Virus record (IMG/VR): IMGVR_UViG_3300032296_000933
Span: 1 to 29,445 of that record
From: a virus
Direction: 5' to 3' (one strand)
Length of the DNA stretch: 29,445 nucleotides
In this document: in pieces, positions 7,987 to 15,515 of the stretch
How the letters are laid out: every line of letters begins with the position of its first letter
How positions within the stretch are numbered: the stretch's first letter is position 1
Notes under the pieces: model-generated
What the model saw: the letters and a program-made list of their open reading frames with translations, nothing else
The model's database searches: none
What the model was told of the DNA's origin: nothing
Made by a program: the position numbers and the translations under genes

Positions 7987-9834
7987 TTATGGACAATTAC
8001 CAAAACCGAATTCAATGTAGATATTACCGCTTACCGTTCCACCTCCCGACCAACCGGGTAACACTAATCTAAAATAGTTGTAAGTAGTTGTTGAATGAGT
8101 ACCCCATACTGCGTTAGTAATGATTGATGTACCAGGTGATTGTAAGCCTTGTAAAGAGATAACTGCACCTCCACCAGTACTCGCGTTACCAAGTTGGACA
8201 CTGCCCATACGAATTGGACTGACTGGCGTAGTAAAATTGTAATCAATTTTCACGTAGTACGTTTGTCCTGCTATTGGTGTATTGTTGAATGAATCACGTA
8301 CACTGATAATAATATCCCTATCCCTTGTTGCATTATTTACAACTATGTTACACGCATTGCCGACATTACTACCCAATGTCATTAAACCGCCACTCATATA
8401 ACCGAATACCGTGTAGTAATCGCAAGGAGTTGGCGCAGGAATAGGATACTCGGAAGCAGTAATATTCAGCGTGTCATATTCGTTAGCCAATTGCAGTCTC
8501 AATTGTTGGTTATATTTGCGACTATTGCGCTCCCTTCTCATCAAGAAATTATTGTCCTCAACTACAACAGGAAGAATGTTATACCCATCCACGTTATCGT
8601 CAACCATCCACACCGATTTCGATTGGAATAAGTCCTTCATAAATTTGAATTCACTCTCCGTTACCCAATCGCTTGTTAAGTTAATGAATGTCTTAACGAT
8701 AGGCTCTCTTTCAGTGAGTGACCTTGAATAGTTCTTGGTCTCAAATGGACTTGATGCGGTAGCACCATTGTAATCTCCAAGATACTGCTTGTATCTTTTC
8801 TTTTCTACCTCAATGCTACGCTCGTTCTTTTTGATGAAAGAGAAACTATCCCATCCACCCTTTTGATTGAGCCAATAAACGTGGACTGGATTGTGCTTAC
8901 AATCATCATCAATGTAGAATCCGTATTTAGCACTCAATTGAATACCTCCCGAACCATACGCATACACTGTCCAAAATGCAGTCGCATCCGCTTCGCCTTG
9001 ATCTATGTAACCGCTCAATAAATTCTTTAACCCAACTGGCAAGTGATACAATGAACCTGCGCCATAATTGTAAGGAATAGTAAATGATGTCACTAAATTG
9101 TATTCGTTATCGTAAAGGTCAAAATAAAATCCTGTTACTTGACCGCTTGGAAAGATGTAGTTGTTATTCAAATAAGTACCATCATCACCTATCCACGTGA
9201 GAATCTTGAATGCGCTATCTTCTGCCCCAGTCACGTTTGAACGTGAGACTCTTTGCCAATTAATCACCTCTTGTTGTAATGCCAAAGGAATGTTGATGCG
9301 TGAAGCTATGGTCTCAGCGTTGAAGCCTATTGTATTGTCGAAACATTCGCTTAATGCAATGGGTAAAGTGTCATTGCTACCCATCACTAAAAAGTTACCT
9401 TTGCCCTTACCATAAATGCACATCAAATCATAACTCACCATCACTGACAAATCCTCCGTGAATACCCCTCCGACATCATACCCTTCAAATAATTCAACTT
9501 GAAAAGTATTGACCATCATTTCGTCACTCACAATAGGTGCGCTTATTTGGATGAGAATATCATCACTACCTGGTATCACAAGTGATGTAGGAACAAGTTG
9601 ATTGAAAATCGTTTTAGCATTGAACACACCACTACCTGCTGCGTTTGGTGCAATATAAAATTTATATTCATCGTTCGTTGCGTTGTCAACTATGTTCACC
9701 ACGTATTTAAACCCACTATTGGCGAATTCGCTTGATGTCATCGTGAACGATGTATCGTTATTGGAGTAGCATAACCCCTTGAATTCATCTGCGCCTTGTG
9801 CGGTTAACCCTGTTAATGCTGTACTATATGCCAT
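7987..9834 (-). CDS. Tail structural protein with C-terminal beta domain
   Basis: 615 residues. The N-terminal part is beta-rich and contains VYWLNQKGGWDSFSFIKKNE (about residues 320-340), with a basic segment after it, a pattern I recall in the second large tail protein of Bacteroidota phages. The last 125 or so residues (from about DYYTVFGYMSGG) look like a separate jelly-roll-like domain with GQTYYVKIDYNFTTPVSPIR, so a host-recognition or carbohydrate-binding tip is plausible. Its start codon overlaps the last base of the gp10-like gene upstream, and it precedes the 1002-residue tail protein by 10 bases. The exact virion location is unknown. Confidence 0.65.
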   Translation of the reverse strand: MAYSTALTGLTAQGADEFKGLCYSNNDTSFTMTSSEFANSGFKYVVNIVDNATNDEYKFYIAPNAAGSGVFNAKTIFNQLVPTSLVIPGSDDILIQISAPIVSDEMMVNTFQVELFEGYDVGGVFTEDLSVMVSYDLMCIYGKGKGNFLVMGSNDTLPIALSECFDNTIGFNAETIASRINIPLALQQEVINWQRVSRSNVTGAEDSAFKILTWIGDDGTYLNNNYIFPSGQVTGFYFDLYDNEYNLVTSFTIPYNYGAGSLYHLPVGLKNLLSGYIDQGEADATAFWTVYAYGSGGIQLSAKYGFYIDDDCKHNPVHVYWLNQKGGWDSFSFIKKNERSIEVEKKRYKQYLGDYNGATASSPFETKNYSRSLTEREPIVKTFINLTSDWVTESEFKFMKDLFQSKSVWMVDDNVDGYNILPVVVEDNNFLMRRERNSRKYNQQLRLQLANEYDTLNITASEYPIPAPTPCDYYTVFGYMSGGLMTLGSNVGNACNIVVNNATRDRDIIISVRDSFNNTPIAGQTYYVKIDYNFTTPVSPIRMGSVQLGNASTGGGAVISLQGLQSPGTSIITNAVWGTHSTTTYNYFRLVLPGWSGGGTVSGNIYIEFGFGNCP

Positions 9835-10373
9835 TATACTTTTATTTTACCTTGTAAATTTTCTTCTATCGCAATTGTTATCTCACCCTTTAATGCAGCT
9901 AAAAATCTATCGTTAAAATCCACCACCGTCTCGTTCACTGCATCTCTAAAATAGAACAATGGCTTGATGCCTCTTGCACCTATTGCCCTGCTGATATTAA
10001 ACGCTATCCCTTCCATCGCATTTTCTTTGGCCTTTGGAGTAGCAAATTTTTTAAATGAGCCATTCTCATTTCTTGGTTGGATTCTTTTTATTTTCATCCA
10101 CTCCAATATCTTATCCGTTGGCGGTCTCTTTCCTGCCTTTCGACCTTCCTCTACATAGTAGGCATATTCACTTGCACTACCTTTCGCAAAGAAATCAATG
10201 CGCTTGTATTTATTGTCATATCGGTAAGCCAATGACTTACGCAAGTTATCACTCGCCACTGCTCTACGCTTCTTTCCGTTCACTGTGCGATATACCCCAA
10301 GATTCAGCATAGCACGTTCAACAACCTCCTGCCCGAATTCGTTCATCAATTGAGTGATTGGATTAGTAGCCAT
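9834..10373 (-). CDS. HK97 gp10-like neck / tail completion protein
   Basis: 179 residues. The pattern of a basic N-terminal helix, then YRYDNKYKRIDFFAKGSASE, YAYYVEEGRKAGKRPPTD, and KPLFYFRDAVNE near the end is typical of the HK97 gp10-like minor head-tail joining family, in which the EEGR-x-x-G-KRPP turn and a C-terminal helix are conserved. The role would be joining the tail tube to the head connector. It overlaps the 65-residue gene upstream by 11 bases and shares one base with the tail gene downstream. Confidence 0.7.
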   Translation of the reverse strand: MATNPITQLMNEFGQEVVERAMLNLGVYRTVNGKKRRAVASDNLRKSLAYRYDNKYKRIDFFAKGSASEYAYYVEEGRKAGKRPPTDKILEWMKIKRIQPRNENGSFKKFATPKAKENAMEGIAFNISRAIGARGIKPLFYFRDAVNETVVDFNDRFLAALKGEITIAIEENLQGKIKV

Positions 10374-10560
10374 TGGTGAAATTTAAGAATGCTGTGTTAC
10401 TATCGGCTATAAGTAGATCAACAAAGGCATCCACTCCTTTTTCAATTAGTGCGTTCCGGAATGGTGCGTAATCATCACTCCCATCGAATGCAAAAAAGAT
10501 ATTGTGTGTAAACACGTGAATGGTTGTCACACCATTATTTTCAGTGATATTATATCTCAT
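10363..10560 (-). CDS. Small hypothetical protein between fibre and neck genes
   Basis: 65 residues, beginning MRYNITENNGVTTIHVFTHN and acidic/aromatic in the middle (FFAFDGSDDYAPFRNALIEK). It has no membrane segment or metal site. It overlaps the genes on both sides by 11 bases, a tight arrangement that supports real translation. I do not recognise the family; the position among tail-neck genes suggests a structural or assembly accessory. Confidence 0.65.
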   Translation of the reverse strand: MRYNITENNGVTTIHVFTHNIFFAFDGSDDYAPFRNALIEKGVDAFVDLLIADSNTAFLNFTNGY

Positions 10561-11917
10561 ACATAATACAATTATTGACTATTGCACCTGTTGATGATGT
10601 TGCATTGTTCTGCGCTTGAAAACTAACCAAGTCACCTTGCACAACTGATACGCTTGTTGTTGTGTTGTAATATTTATTCGATAACGAACCTGCTGCAATT
10701 GTAATGGTCATTGCGGTAGTCACTGAATTGACTCGCAAGGTAAAAACAAGACTGCCAGTAGCAGGTTGGTTACCCACACTTATTGCCCAATTTTTAAGAG
10801 TTCCTGCAACTGGGATAATTGTATTACGTGCAAATTCACTCGCTGCTGCTGCGAATGTTGTAATTCCAGACCATCCACCAACACTTGTTGTACTACCTGT
10901 AATAGCAACACCTCCGTGATTTTGATTCAAGATGGATTGCGAAACAAAAGTGGTGCTATAATTTGGAATGTTCAAAGTGCTACCTACCAAAGTAGCTGCG
11001 CCACTCGTTCCAGTTGTGGTTAAAGTGATGTTATCTTGTTTAGTGGATAAGACATTGCTTTTTTCCCACAAAGAAGTTGAAGTATTATATTTTAAGATGT
11101 CATTATTCGCAGGTGAAACCGCACTCACATTATGCAACTCATCCATTTCATAACCATTCTGCACACGTACGTACATACGCCCTGCACTACCATTACTCGC
11201 AGTTGTCACGAATCCAAGATATACAAGATGATTTGGTGCAAGTGGTTTGGTCTTGCTGAAACTACCTGCGGTTGCGCCAAGATATACAGCATCTCCATCC
11301 GCCCACGTTGAAGTAGGAAATAAGTTAAGACCATCAATTTGGCCTTGCATAATGATGAGTCCTTTTTGATTTGCTGCAATGGAAGTAGATAACACTACAC
11401 CAATGGTCTGCGCCGATGTCGCATCGCCTGAATTGTTAGCCAGCTTCACGGTTAATCGGTCACCCGTTCCACCGAATGCATACACAGCCTGTCCTTTGGT
11501 TATGGTTGTGCTTTCCGCATTGGTCACGTATGAAAGGAGAGTGTTTGGTGCAGTTCCAATAACTTGGAATCTATTAGTAGTGGAGTTGTAAACGCATAGC
11601 ATTTCAGCACCATCTATAATATCCCCACCTATTAACTCACCATTATTATTTCTGTACAATGGAATCGCACCAAGTGAATTGATATTCAAGGTGCATTGTG
11701 TTGTATTGCCAGTGGCAAATCTAATTAAGAAGGCATCTCCATCATTATAGGCAGTGACTCCCGTAATGGTTGTTGTGTAGGTATCAGTTCCCGATGTTGT
11801 TCCTTTTGGAATGCCACTACCACCCCCACCACCTGGTATTGTTTTCCAAGTGTTATCCGCAGCCAAGTAATCGGTAGTTGCAGATGGATCATTGGTTGTG
11901 TATTGCAGTTTTTTCAT
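10550..11917 (-). CDS. Putative tail fibre / receptor-binding protein
   Basis: 455 residues from the ATG at 11917; a GTG three bases earlier gives one extra residue, but the ATG forms a TGATG stop/start overlap with the gene upstream and is preferred. The N-terminus (MKKLQYTTNDPSATTDYLAA, then a GGGGGSG hinge) looks like a short attachment segment. The body is rich in Thr, Gly and Asn with repeated beta patterns (TYTTTITGVTAYNDGDAFLI; AVSPANNDILKYNTSTSLWE), the latter a recurring motif in Bacteroidota phage fibres. The C-terminal 110 residues form a likely trimeric beta tip. No chaperone or enzymatic domain is apparent. Confidence 0.65.
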   Translation of the reverse strand: MKKLQYTTNDPSATTDYLAADNTWKTIPGGGGGSGIPKGTTSGTDTYTTTITGVTAYNDGDAFLIRFATGNTTQCTLNINSLGAIPLYRNNNGELIGGDIIDGAEMLCVYNSTTNRFQVIGTAPNTLLSYVTNAESTTITKGQAVYAFGGTGDRLTVKLANNSGDATSAQTIGVVLSTSIAANQKGLIIMQGQIDGLNLFPTSTWADGDAVYLGATAGSFSKTKPLAPNHLVYLGFVTTASNGSAGRMYVRVQNGYEMDELHNVSAVSPANNDILKYNTSTSLWEKSNVLSTKQDNITLTTTGTSGAATLVGSTLNIPNYSTTFVSQSILNQNHGGVAITGSTTSVGGWSGITTFAAAASEFARNTIIPVAGTLKNWAISVGNQPATGSLVFTLRVNSVTTAMTITIAAGSLSNKYYNTTTSVSVVQGDLVSFQAQNNATSSTGAIVNNCIMYEI

Positions 11918-12387
11918 CACTCTCCGATATATGGTATCTCACACGCATTCCACTGATAATCTACTGTGATGTCAATGGACAACTGAACACCCGTCAACAC
12001 GTGGCTAAACTCTTCAATGAAAGGTTGTGCGCTTATTGGTTTGCCCAAGACTACTGACTCATCGAATATAGAGCCATTCTCCAACATTGCCACAAAGTCA
12101 CCTGCCAACTGGATGCACTCGCTCATTGACTGCCTTTGATATTCAGTCTTATCATCTTTGTCACGTGGTAAGTCAGCGAAATAAACATCAAATGAATAGG
12201 TCAAGGATCCTGCATCAAATGAAAATGATGTTGGTGTAACGTGCATCCAAGGCCACTCGCCTTCCTTTTCAAGGTCAGCTTGTGATATTTGTCCGTGCGT
12301 GAACCTGCGAAGGAGTGCGTGTGTATTGGCGAATTGTTCGAATTTACCAATGACTACGTTGTATGTGTATAGTGATGATGCGCTCAT
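11917..12387 (-). CDS. Tail terminator / neck-like conserved protein
   Basis: 156 residues, beginning MSASSLYTYNVVIGKFEQFA. It contains WPWMHVTPTSFSFDAGSLTY, SFDVYFADLPRDKDDKTEYQ and a C-terminal beta segment GVQLSIDITVDYQWNACEIP. This alternating alpha/beta pattern with a YF-x-D-L hairpin is, from memory, shared by a Bacteroidota phage family placed between the tail chaperone and tail-tip genes and is probably a tail terminator. Its stop codon overlaps the start of the fibre gene (TGATG). It begins 18 bases after the end of the -1 frame of the chaperone gene. The family name is inferred. Confidence 0.55.
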   Translation of the reverse strand: MSASSLYTYNVVIGKFEQFANTHALLRRFTHGQISQADLEKEGEWPWMHVTPTSFSFDAGSLTYSFDVYFADLPRDKDDKTEYQRQSMSECIQLAGDFVAMLENGSIFDESVVLGKPISAQPFIEEFSHVLTGVQLSIDITVDYQWNACEIPYIGE

Positions 12388-12405
12388 ATTAGTTAAGTAG
12401 CTTAA

Positions 12406-12687
12406 TTAGTCTTTTTTAGACATCAATTGCTTTTGATAATTATAATAATCCAATCTGTATGAAAGATGTGCAAAGATTGTTGATGCTTGTGTCTCTGTGA
12501 TTGCCTCAAATTTGGTCACATCTCTATCCGCCAGTTCTTCGATAACGTGAAACCATCCGTAACGCTCGGCTAATTCACTTGTTGCAACTCCTCCTCCATC
12601 ATCGTCATCGCCTTCGTCAAGTTGGTCTGTATCTGTTGTTCTAAAAACGAGAGGGAAGTGGTCACTAATTCGCTTTCGATAGTCGAA
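12406..12687 (-). CDS. -1 frame extension of the tail chaperone (T-like), no start codon of its own
   Basis: 93 codons in the -1 frame from the T run to TAA. The frame has no ATG or TTG before its last five codons and only one internal GTG, in the middle of what looks like a domain. It is closed upstream by a TGA. An acidic/glycine linker (DEGDDDDGGG) leads to a protein-like domain: SELAERYGWFHVIEELADRD and VTKFEAITETQASTIFAHLS. The LAxxYGW-x-x-V-x-x-L-A-x-x-D-[IV]-T-x-F pattern resembles the C-terminal part of tail assembly proteins of related phages (recall). It ends 18 bases before the next start codon. Alternatives: a true gene split by mutation, or a sequencing indel in the homopolymer. 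Confidence 0.6.
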   Translation of the reverse strand, partial: FDYRKRISDHFPLVFRTTDTDQLDEGDDDDGGGVATSELAERYGWFHVIEELADRDVTKFEAITETQASTIFAHLSYRLDYYNYQKQLMSKKD

Positions 12688-13148
12688 AAAAAAAGCAACG
12701 CACCATTGGCAATGGATAAAGGCATTTGCTCAAAGTCTTTCGCATTGGATAAGTGATCCGCAGTGTATTGCTCTATTTTATATTTCGTTCCTATCTCCGA
12801 ACTGATAGGTCGGTAAAGGATGGACAATAGCTTGGGTAGATTCTTTGGAAAGTCTTTGCAATTGGTATCCAAGTCAAGCCATTCACCAAATGAGATTTTG
12901 TTTATATCCGGAATGAATCCATACCCCTTCCATTTGTGCTGATGATTAGCCAATGGATTAGTTATCACCTCACGAAAGGCAGTAATAGCTTTCTCCATAT
13001 CTTCGGGAGTAAGTTGCCTCACGAAATCTTTGGGTTGTCCGAGAATAGCGGACACTTGCCCAACATCATTGCCTTCGTTATTTAGAAAGTCAACATATTG
13101 CTTCACCGTAATGGTCGAATAGTCAAGGTTTACTTTAATCTTTTGCAT
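12570..13148 (-). CDS. Tail assembly chaperone, zero-frame product (G-like)
   Basis: 192 residues from the ATG at 13148, chosen because GGAGGAGGT sits six bases upstream; a start at 13187 would add 13 residues without such a site. The protein begins MQKIKVNLDYSTITVKQYVD and contains YGFIPDINKISFGEWLDLDT and KLLSILYRPIS, then ANGALLFF and a C-terminal helix. I recall this family from Bacteroidota phage tail modules at the place where other siphophages keep their frameshifting chaperone. Nine consecutive Ts follow codon Leu in ANGALLFF, and the -1 frame then stays open for 93 codons. Likely role: coating the tape measure during tail assembly, in a short and a long form. Confidence 0.65.
   Translation of the reverse strand: MQKIKVNLDYSTITVKQYVDFLNNEGNDVGQVSAILGQPKDFVRQLTPEDMEKAITAFREVITNPLANHQHKWKGYGFIPDINKISFGEWLDLDTNCKDFPKNLPKLLSILYRPISSEIGTKYKIEQYTADHLSNAKDFEQMPLSIANGALLFFSTIESELVTTSLSFLEQQIQTNLTKAMTMMEEELQQVN
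12686..12694 (-). promoter_or_regulatory. Slippery T9 run, candidate -1 ribosomal frameshift site
   Basis: The zero-frame codons are CTT TTT TTT TCG, which contain the heptamer T TTT TTT allowing both tRNAs to re-pair one base back. Immediately after it, on the minus strand, TTTCGA and TCGAAA form a six-pair hairpin around a three-base loop. After the slip the -1 frame is open to the TAA at 12408-12406. Long T runs can also cause transcriptional slippage or assembly indels, so the mechanism needs testing. Confidence 0.6.
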
Positions 13149-13311
13149 TCTGTACCTCCTCCAATACTTTATTGAGCCATTCGTCAAAGAGTCTTACCAT
13201 TTCAGTTTTAGCAATTCTCTTGCGTTGCTCCTTTTGTTGTAGCCACAACCCGAATAACACGCACATTGTGTACGTGTGCTTGGCTTGGTCTTTTGATTGT
13301 TCTTGATCCAT
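13135..13311 (-). CDS. Small helical hypothetical protein
   Basis: 58 residues, beginning MDQEQSKDQAKHTYTMCVLF and continuing into a basic amphipathic helix (LQQKEQRKRIAKTEMVRLFD) with an acidic end. Its ATG shares one base with the TGA of the 76-residue gene upstream (TGATG), and its stop overlaps the chaperone start region by 14 bases; the chaperone Shine-Dalgarno sequence lies inside its last codons. No family is recognised. The couplings on both sides support real expression. Confidence 0.6.
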   Translation of the reverse strand: MDQEQSKDQAKHTYTMCVLFGLWLQQKEQRKRIAKTEMVRLFDEWLNKVLEEVQNAKD

Positions 13312-13541
13312 CAATCTATTTTTACGTTATTATCATTAAGTATCTCATAAAACTTATCCCGTAGCTTATCAATCGCATCCACCTGCTCACCTGAATAATC
13401 TTCGCTATTGTACTTGATTTGTCTTCTCATCTCTTGGTCGAATTCCCATAGCGCAATATACACCCCATTCAAATTGGTGAAGCGTTTGTGCGCCTCAATG
13501 TCGGTAGGCTCATCAAGGTCGAATTCGATTATTGCTCTCAT
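13311..13541 (-). CDS. Conserved small phage protein
   Basis: 76 residues. It begins MRAIIEFDLDEPTDIEAHKR and contains NLNGVYIALWEFDQEMRRQI and KLRDKFYEILNDNN. Short proteins with an N-terminal beta strand R/KAxxEFxLxxP, an ALWEFDQxLR centre and a KxRxxFxEIxNxxN ending are, from memory, very common in many phages, usually among early or nucleotide-metabolism genes. The function is unknown. The start overlaps the upstream gene by four bases (ATGA). Confidence 0.75.
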   Translation of the reverse strand: MRAIIEFDLDEPTDIEAHKRFTNLNGVYIALWEFDQEMRRQIKYNSEDYSGEQVDAIDKLRDKFYEILNDNNVKID

Positions 13542-13750
13542 TCGGTTAAAATTGAATTATATAAATGGCGACTTTTTGCAAAGTCAATCCATTGTTCCAA
13601 AGTAATGTGAGGTCTATTGTATCCATCGGTTGTGTACATATGTGTATCACCATCAATTACACAACTGTAACGTATCACATCTGATAAATCAATATCATAC
13701 ATGACTATGCGCTTGGCATCTTTAACTTCTATTTGTCCCTTTGTTTTCAT
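13538..13750 (-). CDS. Small hypothetical protein
   Basis: 70 residues: MKTKGQIEVKDAKRIVMYDI, then DGDTHMYTTDGYNRPHITLE and a C-terminal helix. It is mostly beta strands with a short helix; no cysteines pair up as a zinc site and there is no membrane segment. It overlaps the next gene by four bases. No family is recognised. Confidence 0.65.
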   Translation of the reverse strand: MKTKGQIEVKDAKRIVMYDIDLSDVIRYSCVIDGDTHMYTTDGYNRPHITLEQWIDFAKSRHLYNSILTE

Positions 13751-13767
13751 TTTGTTCAGTGAATTGC

Positions 13768-14058
13768 TTACAATTTGTCCGATATGATTATTTGTACTGG
13801 TGCGTCGGAATCGCCGACAATGGTATTCCTCGCTTGTTTGGGTTTGAAGTATTCCAATGTCTTTAAGTATAGTTCACTCGCTATCATCTTGTCTTCATCG
13901 TTCCTGCTATTCCACAACTTATCCAAGAATGCATTGAATTGCTCCGCTTGTTGACCGGTAATAGACTCACCCAGTGCCTCCCATTGCAAAGTCTTTTGAC
14001 CTTTTGCACCTATTGGCTTTCCGTTTGGATTACCTGATTTTCCTTTTTCAAATGGCAT
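13768..14058 (-). CDS. DUF5681-like protein, possible small terminase or DNA-binding protein
   Basis: 96 residues. The N-terminus FEKGKSGNPNGKPIGAKGQK is the basic, Gly/Pro/Asn-rich motif of DUF5681-like proteins encoded near terminase genes in many phages. The remainder is helical (AEQFNAFLDKLWNSRNDEDK; ASELYLKTLEYFKPKQ). In several phages such proteins take the place of the small terminase; here the large terminase is 7.6 kb away on the other strand, so that role is inference. It could instead be a general DNA-binding factor. Confidence 0.6.
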   Translation of the reverse strand: MPFEKGKSGNPNGKPIGAKGQKTLQWEALGESITGQQAEQFNAFLDKLWNSRNDEDKMIASELYLKTLEYFKPKQARNTIVGDSDAPVQIIISDKL

Positions 14059-14079
14059 ATAATTGTAATTTGTTGATAC

Positions 14080-14442
14080 TTACAATGTTACTAAAATCTC
14101 TTTAAGATTAGGCTTAGAATAATTTTCACCCTTCATCACTTTGCCATCTTCACGATAAATAGGCTGACCATTCGCATCCAGCTTGGACATATTAGAACGG
14201 TGAACCTCATCGAATAATGCCTCTAATTTGTCTTCAATTTGCAAGTTAATTGCATAACCGATGAGAAGATACATTTGATCTATAATCGCATCGGCTATTT
14301 CGATATTATTACTTGCAACCTGAATTTCATTAAATTCTTCGTAAATTAAATCACAGTGTAAGTTATGGTCACAATCGTGGACACTCATTGATAGGTTAAA
14401 TGCCTTCCTGAATTCACGGACTTGTTCAATCTGTCTTTTCAT
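14080..14442 (-). CDS. MazG / PRA-PH-like nucleoside triphosphate pyrophosphohydrolase
   Basis: 120 residues, the usual size of a single all-alpha NTP-PPase domain. The metal-binding pattern is visible: EEFNE at residues 35-39 (E-E-x-x-E), then E48 and D51 (E-x-x-D), followed by a hydrophobic helix QMYLLIGYAIN. The tail contains SNMSKLDANGQPIYREDGKV and GENYSKPNL, typical of the phage-encoded subgroup. The enzyme would hydrolyse (d)NTPs or related nucleotides to monophosphates, cleaning the pool or countering alarmone-type host responses. It overlaps the gene upstream by four bases. Confidence 0.8.
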   Translation of the reverse strand: MKRQIEQVREFRKAFNLSMSVHDCDHNLHCDLIYEEFNEIQVASNNIEIADAIIDQMYLLIGYAINLQIEDKLEALFDEVHRSNMSKLDANGQPIYREDGKVMKGENYSKPNLKEILVTL

Positions 14443-14795
14443 ATCTCCAACTTGGTTTTGAAATGGTTTATTAACTGCTCCATCTTATGATCGTAATACT
14501 TAGTAAAGGTAAGGAAACCTTCTTTGTCCTGCTCATATAGTTTATAGAGGACATTTCTTAACCTTTGACCATTCGATTTCTTTTCAATCTCAAAGTCAGC
14601 TTTAAGGTCATTTAGAACATCCCTTTCATTAGTAGCGAATTCTTCCTCTTTTAGAGCGCAATAGACGAACGAATTTTGAAGGGAGAATATTTGCCCCGCT
14701 TGGTCAGGAGTTAATTCATTAGTGCCAATCACAATGGCAGTAGTCCTATCCTTTCGAGATTTGATGGATTCAATTTGTGCGGGTAGTATTATCAT
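14439..14795 (-). CDS. Conserved phage protein of unknown function
   Basis: 118 residues. It begins MIILPAQIESIKSRKDRTTA, followed by ELTPDQAGQIFSLQNSFVYC, NDLKADFEIEKKSNGQRLRN and a C-terminal YYDHKMEQLINHFKTKL. From memory this pattern (SRSDRTxxLxxxTxELxPxQ, then K-x-x-S-Q-R-L-R-x-V-L) recurs in Bacteroidota phages next to replication and recombination genes, often without a name. It is a compact alpha/beta protein with no metal site. It overlaps the pyrophosphohydrolase gene by four bases and abuts the small membrane protein gene upstream. Confidence 0.75.
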   Translation of the reverse strand: MIILPAQIESIKSRKDRTTAIVIGTNELTPDQAGQIFSLQNSFVYCALKEEEFATNERDVLNDLKADFEIEKKSNGQRLRNVLYKLYEQDKEGFLTFTKYYDHKMEQLINHFKTKLEI

Positions 14796-14971
14796 TATAG
14801 TTTTATGATTTTATATATCATCCAATACAAGAAAATTGATGCTATTAATGCTATGCTTATAACCACATAATTTAATATATGCTTAGGTAATATCAACAAT
14901 ATTACAAAAAATATGACAAATGACAATATGAATGCTATTGTTTTTAGATGTATTTTTAGTGATTCCATCAT
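14795..14971 (-). CDS. Small two-helix membrane protein
   Basis: 58 residues with two hydrophobic segments (IAFILSFVIFFVILLILP and VVISIALIASIFLYWMIY) linked by KHILNY. The ATG at 14971 gives an ATGA overlap with the TGA of the gene upstream; a second ATG at 14968 and a GTG at 14977 are alternatives. No family is recognised; small membrane proteins of this kind may be superinfection or host-takeover factors. Confidence 0.6.
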   Translation of the reverse strand: MMESLKIHLKTIAFILSFVIFFVILLILPKHILNYVVISIALIASIFLYWMIYKIIKL

Positions 14972-15198
14972 CTGCACTTGTATATGTTTTCACCTGGTTT
15001 GCCATACATTTTCAAATAGTAATCTTCACACATACTGCATCCACCTCTCTCACCTACTATATATGCATTTGTAATTTGTGTTCTTTCCATATTTTTAGCC
15101 ATTTCCCAGATTGCATCTTCAATGATAATATCATTCTTTTCTAGAATCTCTTTCATCTTAATTTCTAGCCAATTGACTGCAGTTTGTTTCTTATCCAT
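14968..15198 (-). CDS. Small conserved phage protein, paralogue of the gene at 19386
   Basis: 76 residues from the ATG at 15198; an upstream ATG at 15285 would add 29 residues with unlike composition and is not favoured. The protein reads MDKKQTAVNWLEIKMKEILE, then MAKNMERTQITNAYIVGERG and YYLKMYGKPGENI. It shares the K-x-TAV-x-WL opening, the ME-x-x-QI-x-x-AY centre and the YY-x-x-x-YG ending with the early gene at 19386, so the genome carries two copies of this family. CSMC near the end could bind metal. Function unknown. Confidence 0.7.
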   Translation of the reverse strand: MDKKQTAVNWLEIKMKEILEKNDIIIEDAIWEMAKNMERTQITNAYIVGERGGCSMCEDYYLKMYGKPGENIYKCR

Positions 15199-15291
15199 AT
15201 ATATATAATAATATTTAATCCAGAGAATAGATCCTGAGCTAAAAGAGAATGAGAATATCCCACTGATAATTACATCAGTTGTCATTCACTC

Positions 15292-15456
15292 TCTTTGCTT
15301 AAAAGTTCATTCAATCCGTCGAATGAGTCCTTTCGCTTTCAAGTTTCAAAGTATCACCGTTGACCTTTGACCTGGACACTACTTTAACGAGATATTCGGC
15401 TCTCGTGATGGTCTTGCGGCTTTGTCCTTAATGCTACCGCTGCGCTGTGCCATCAT
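15292..15456 (-). pseudogene. Possible decayed small reading frame
   Basis: A 25-codon frame starts at an ATG at 15456 (SD-like AAGGGG just upstream) and ends with TAG at 15379: MAQRSGSIKDKAARPSREPN, then ISLK. Past that stop the -1 frame continues in a protein-like way (RAEYLVKVVSRSKVNGDTLK, stop at 15311), and the third frame continues again (KDSFDGLNELLSKESE, stop at 15292). This looks like one short gene broken by two indels, but it may be chance. It is the only coding signal in the 15286-15773 gap. Confidence 0.3.
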
Positions 15457-15515
15457 CCCCTTGTAACGCTTAAAACAATCACCCAAGCGTATTTGCACCG
15501 CCAATGATTGAGTTG

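Noticed and set aside
15395-15460. A second tRNA, suggested by GGGGATGATGG followed by GCAGCGGTAGC on the minus strand
   Set aside because: Only the acceptor start and D arm look right; there is no T arm with TTC and no matching acceptor 3' strand downstream.
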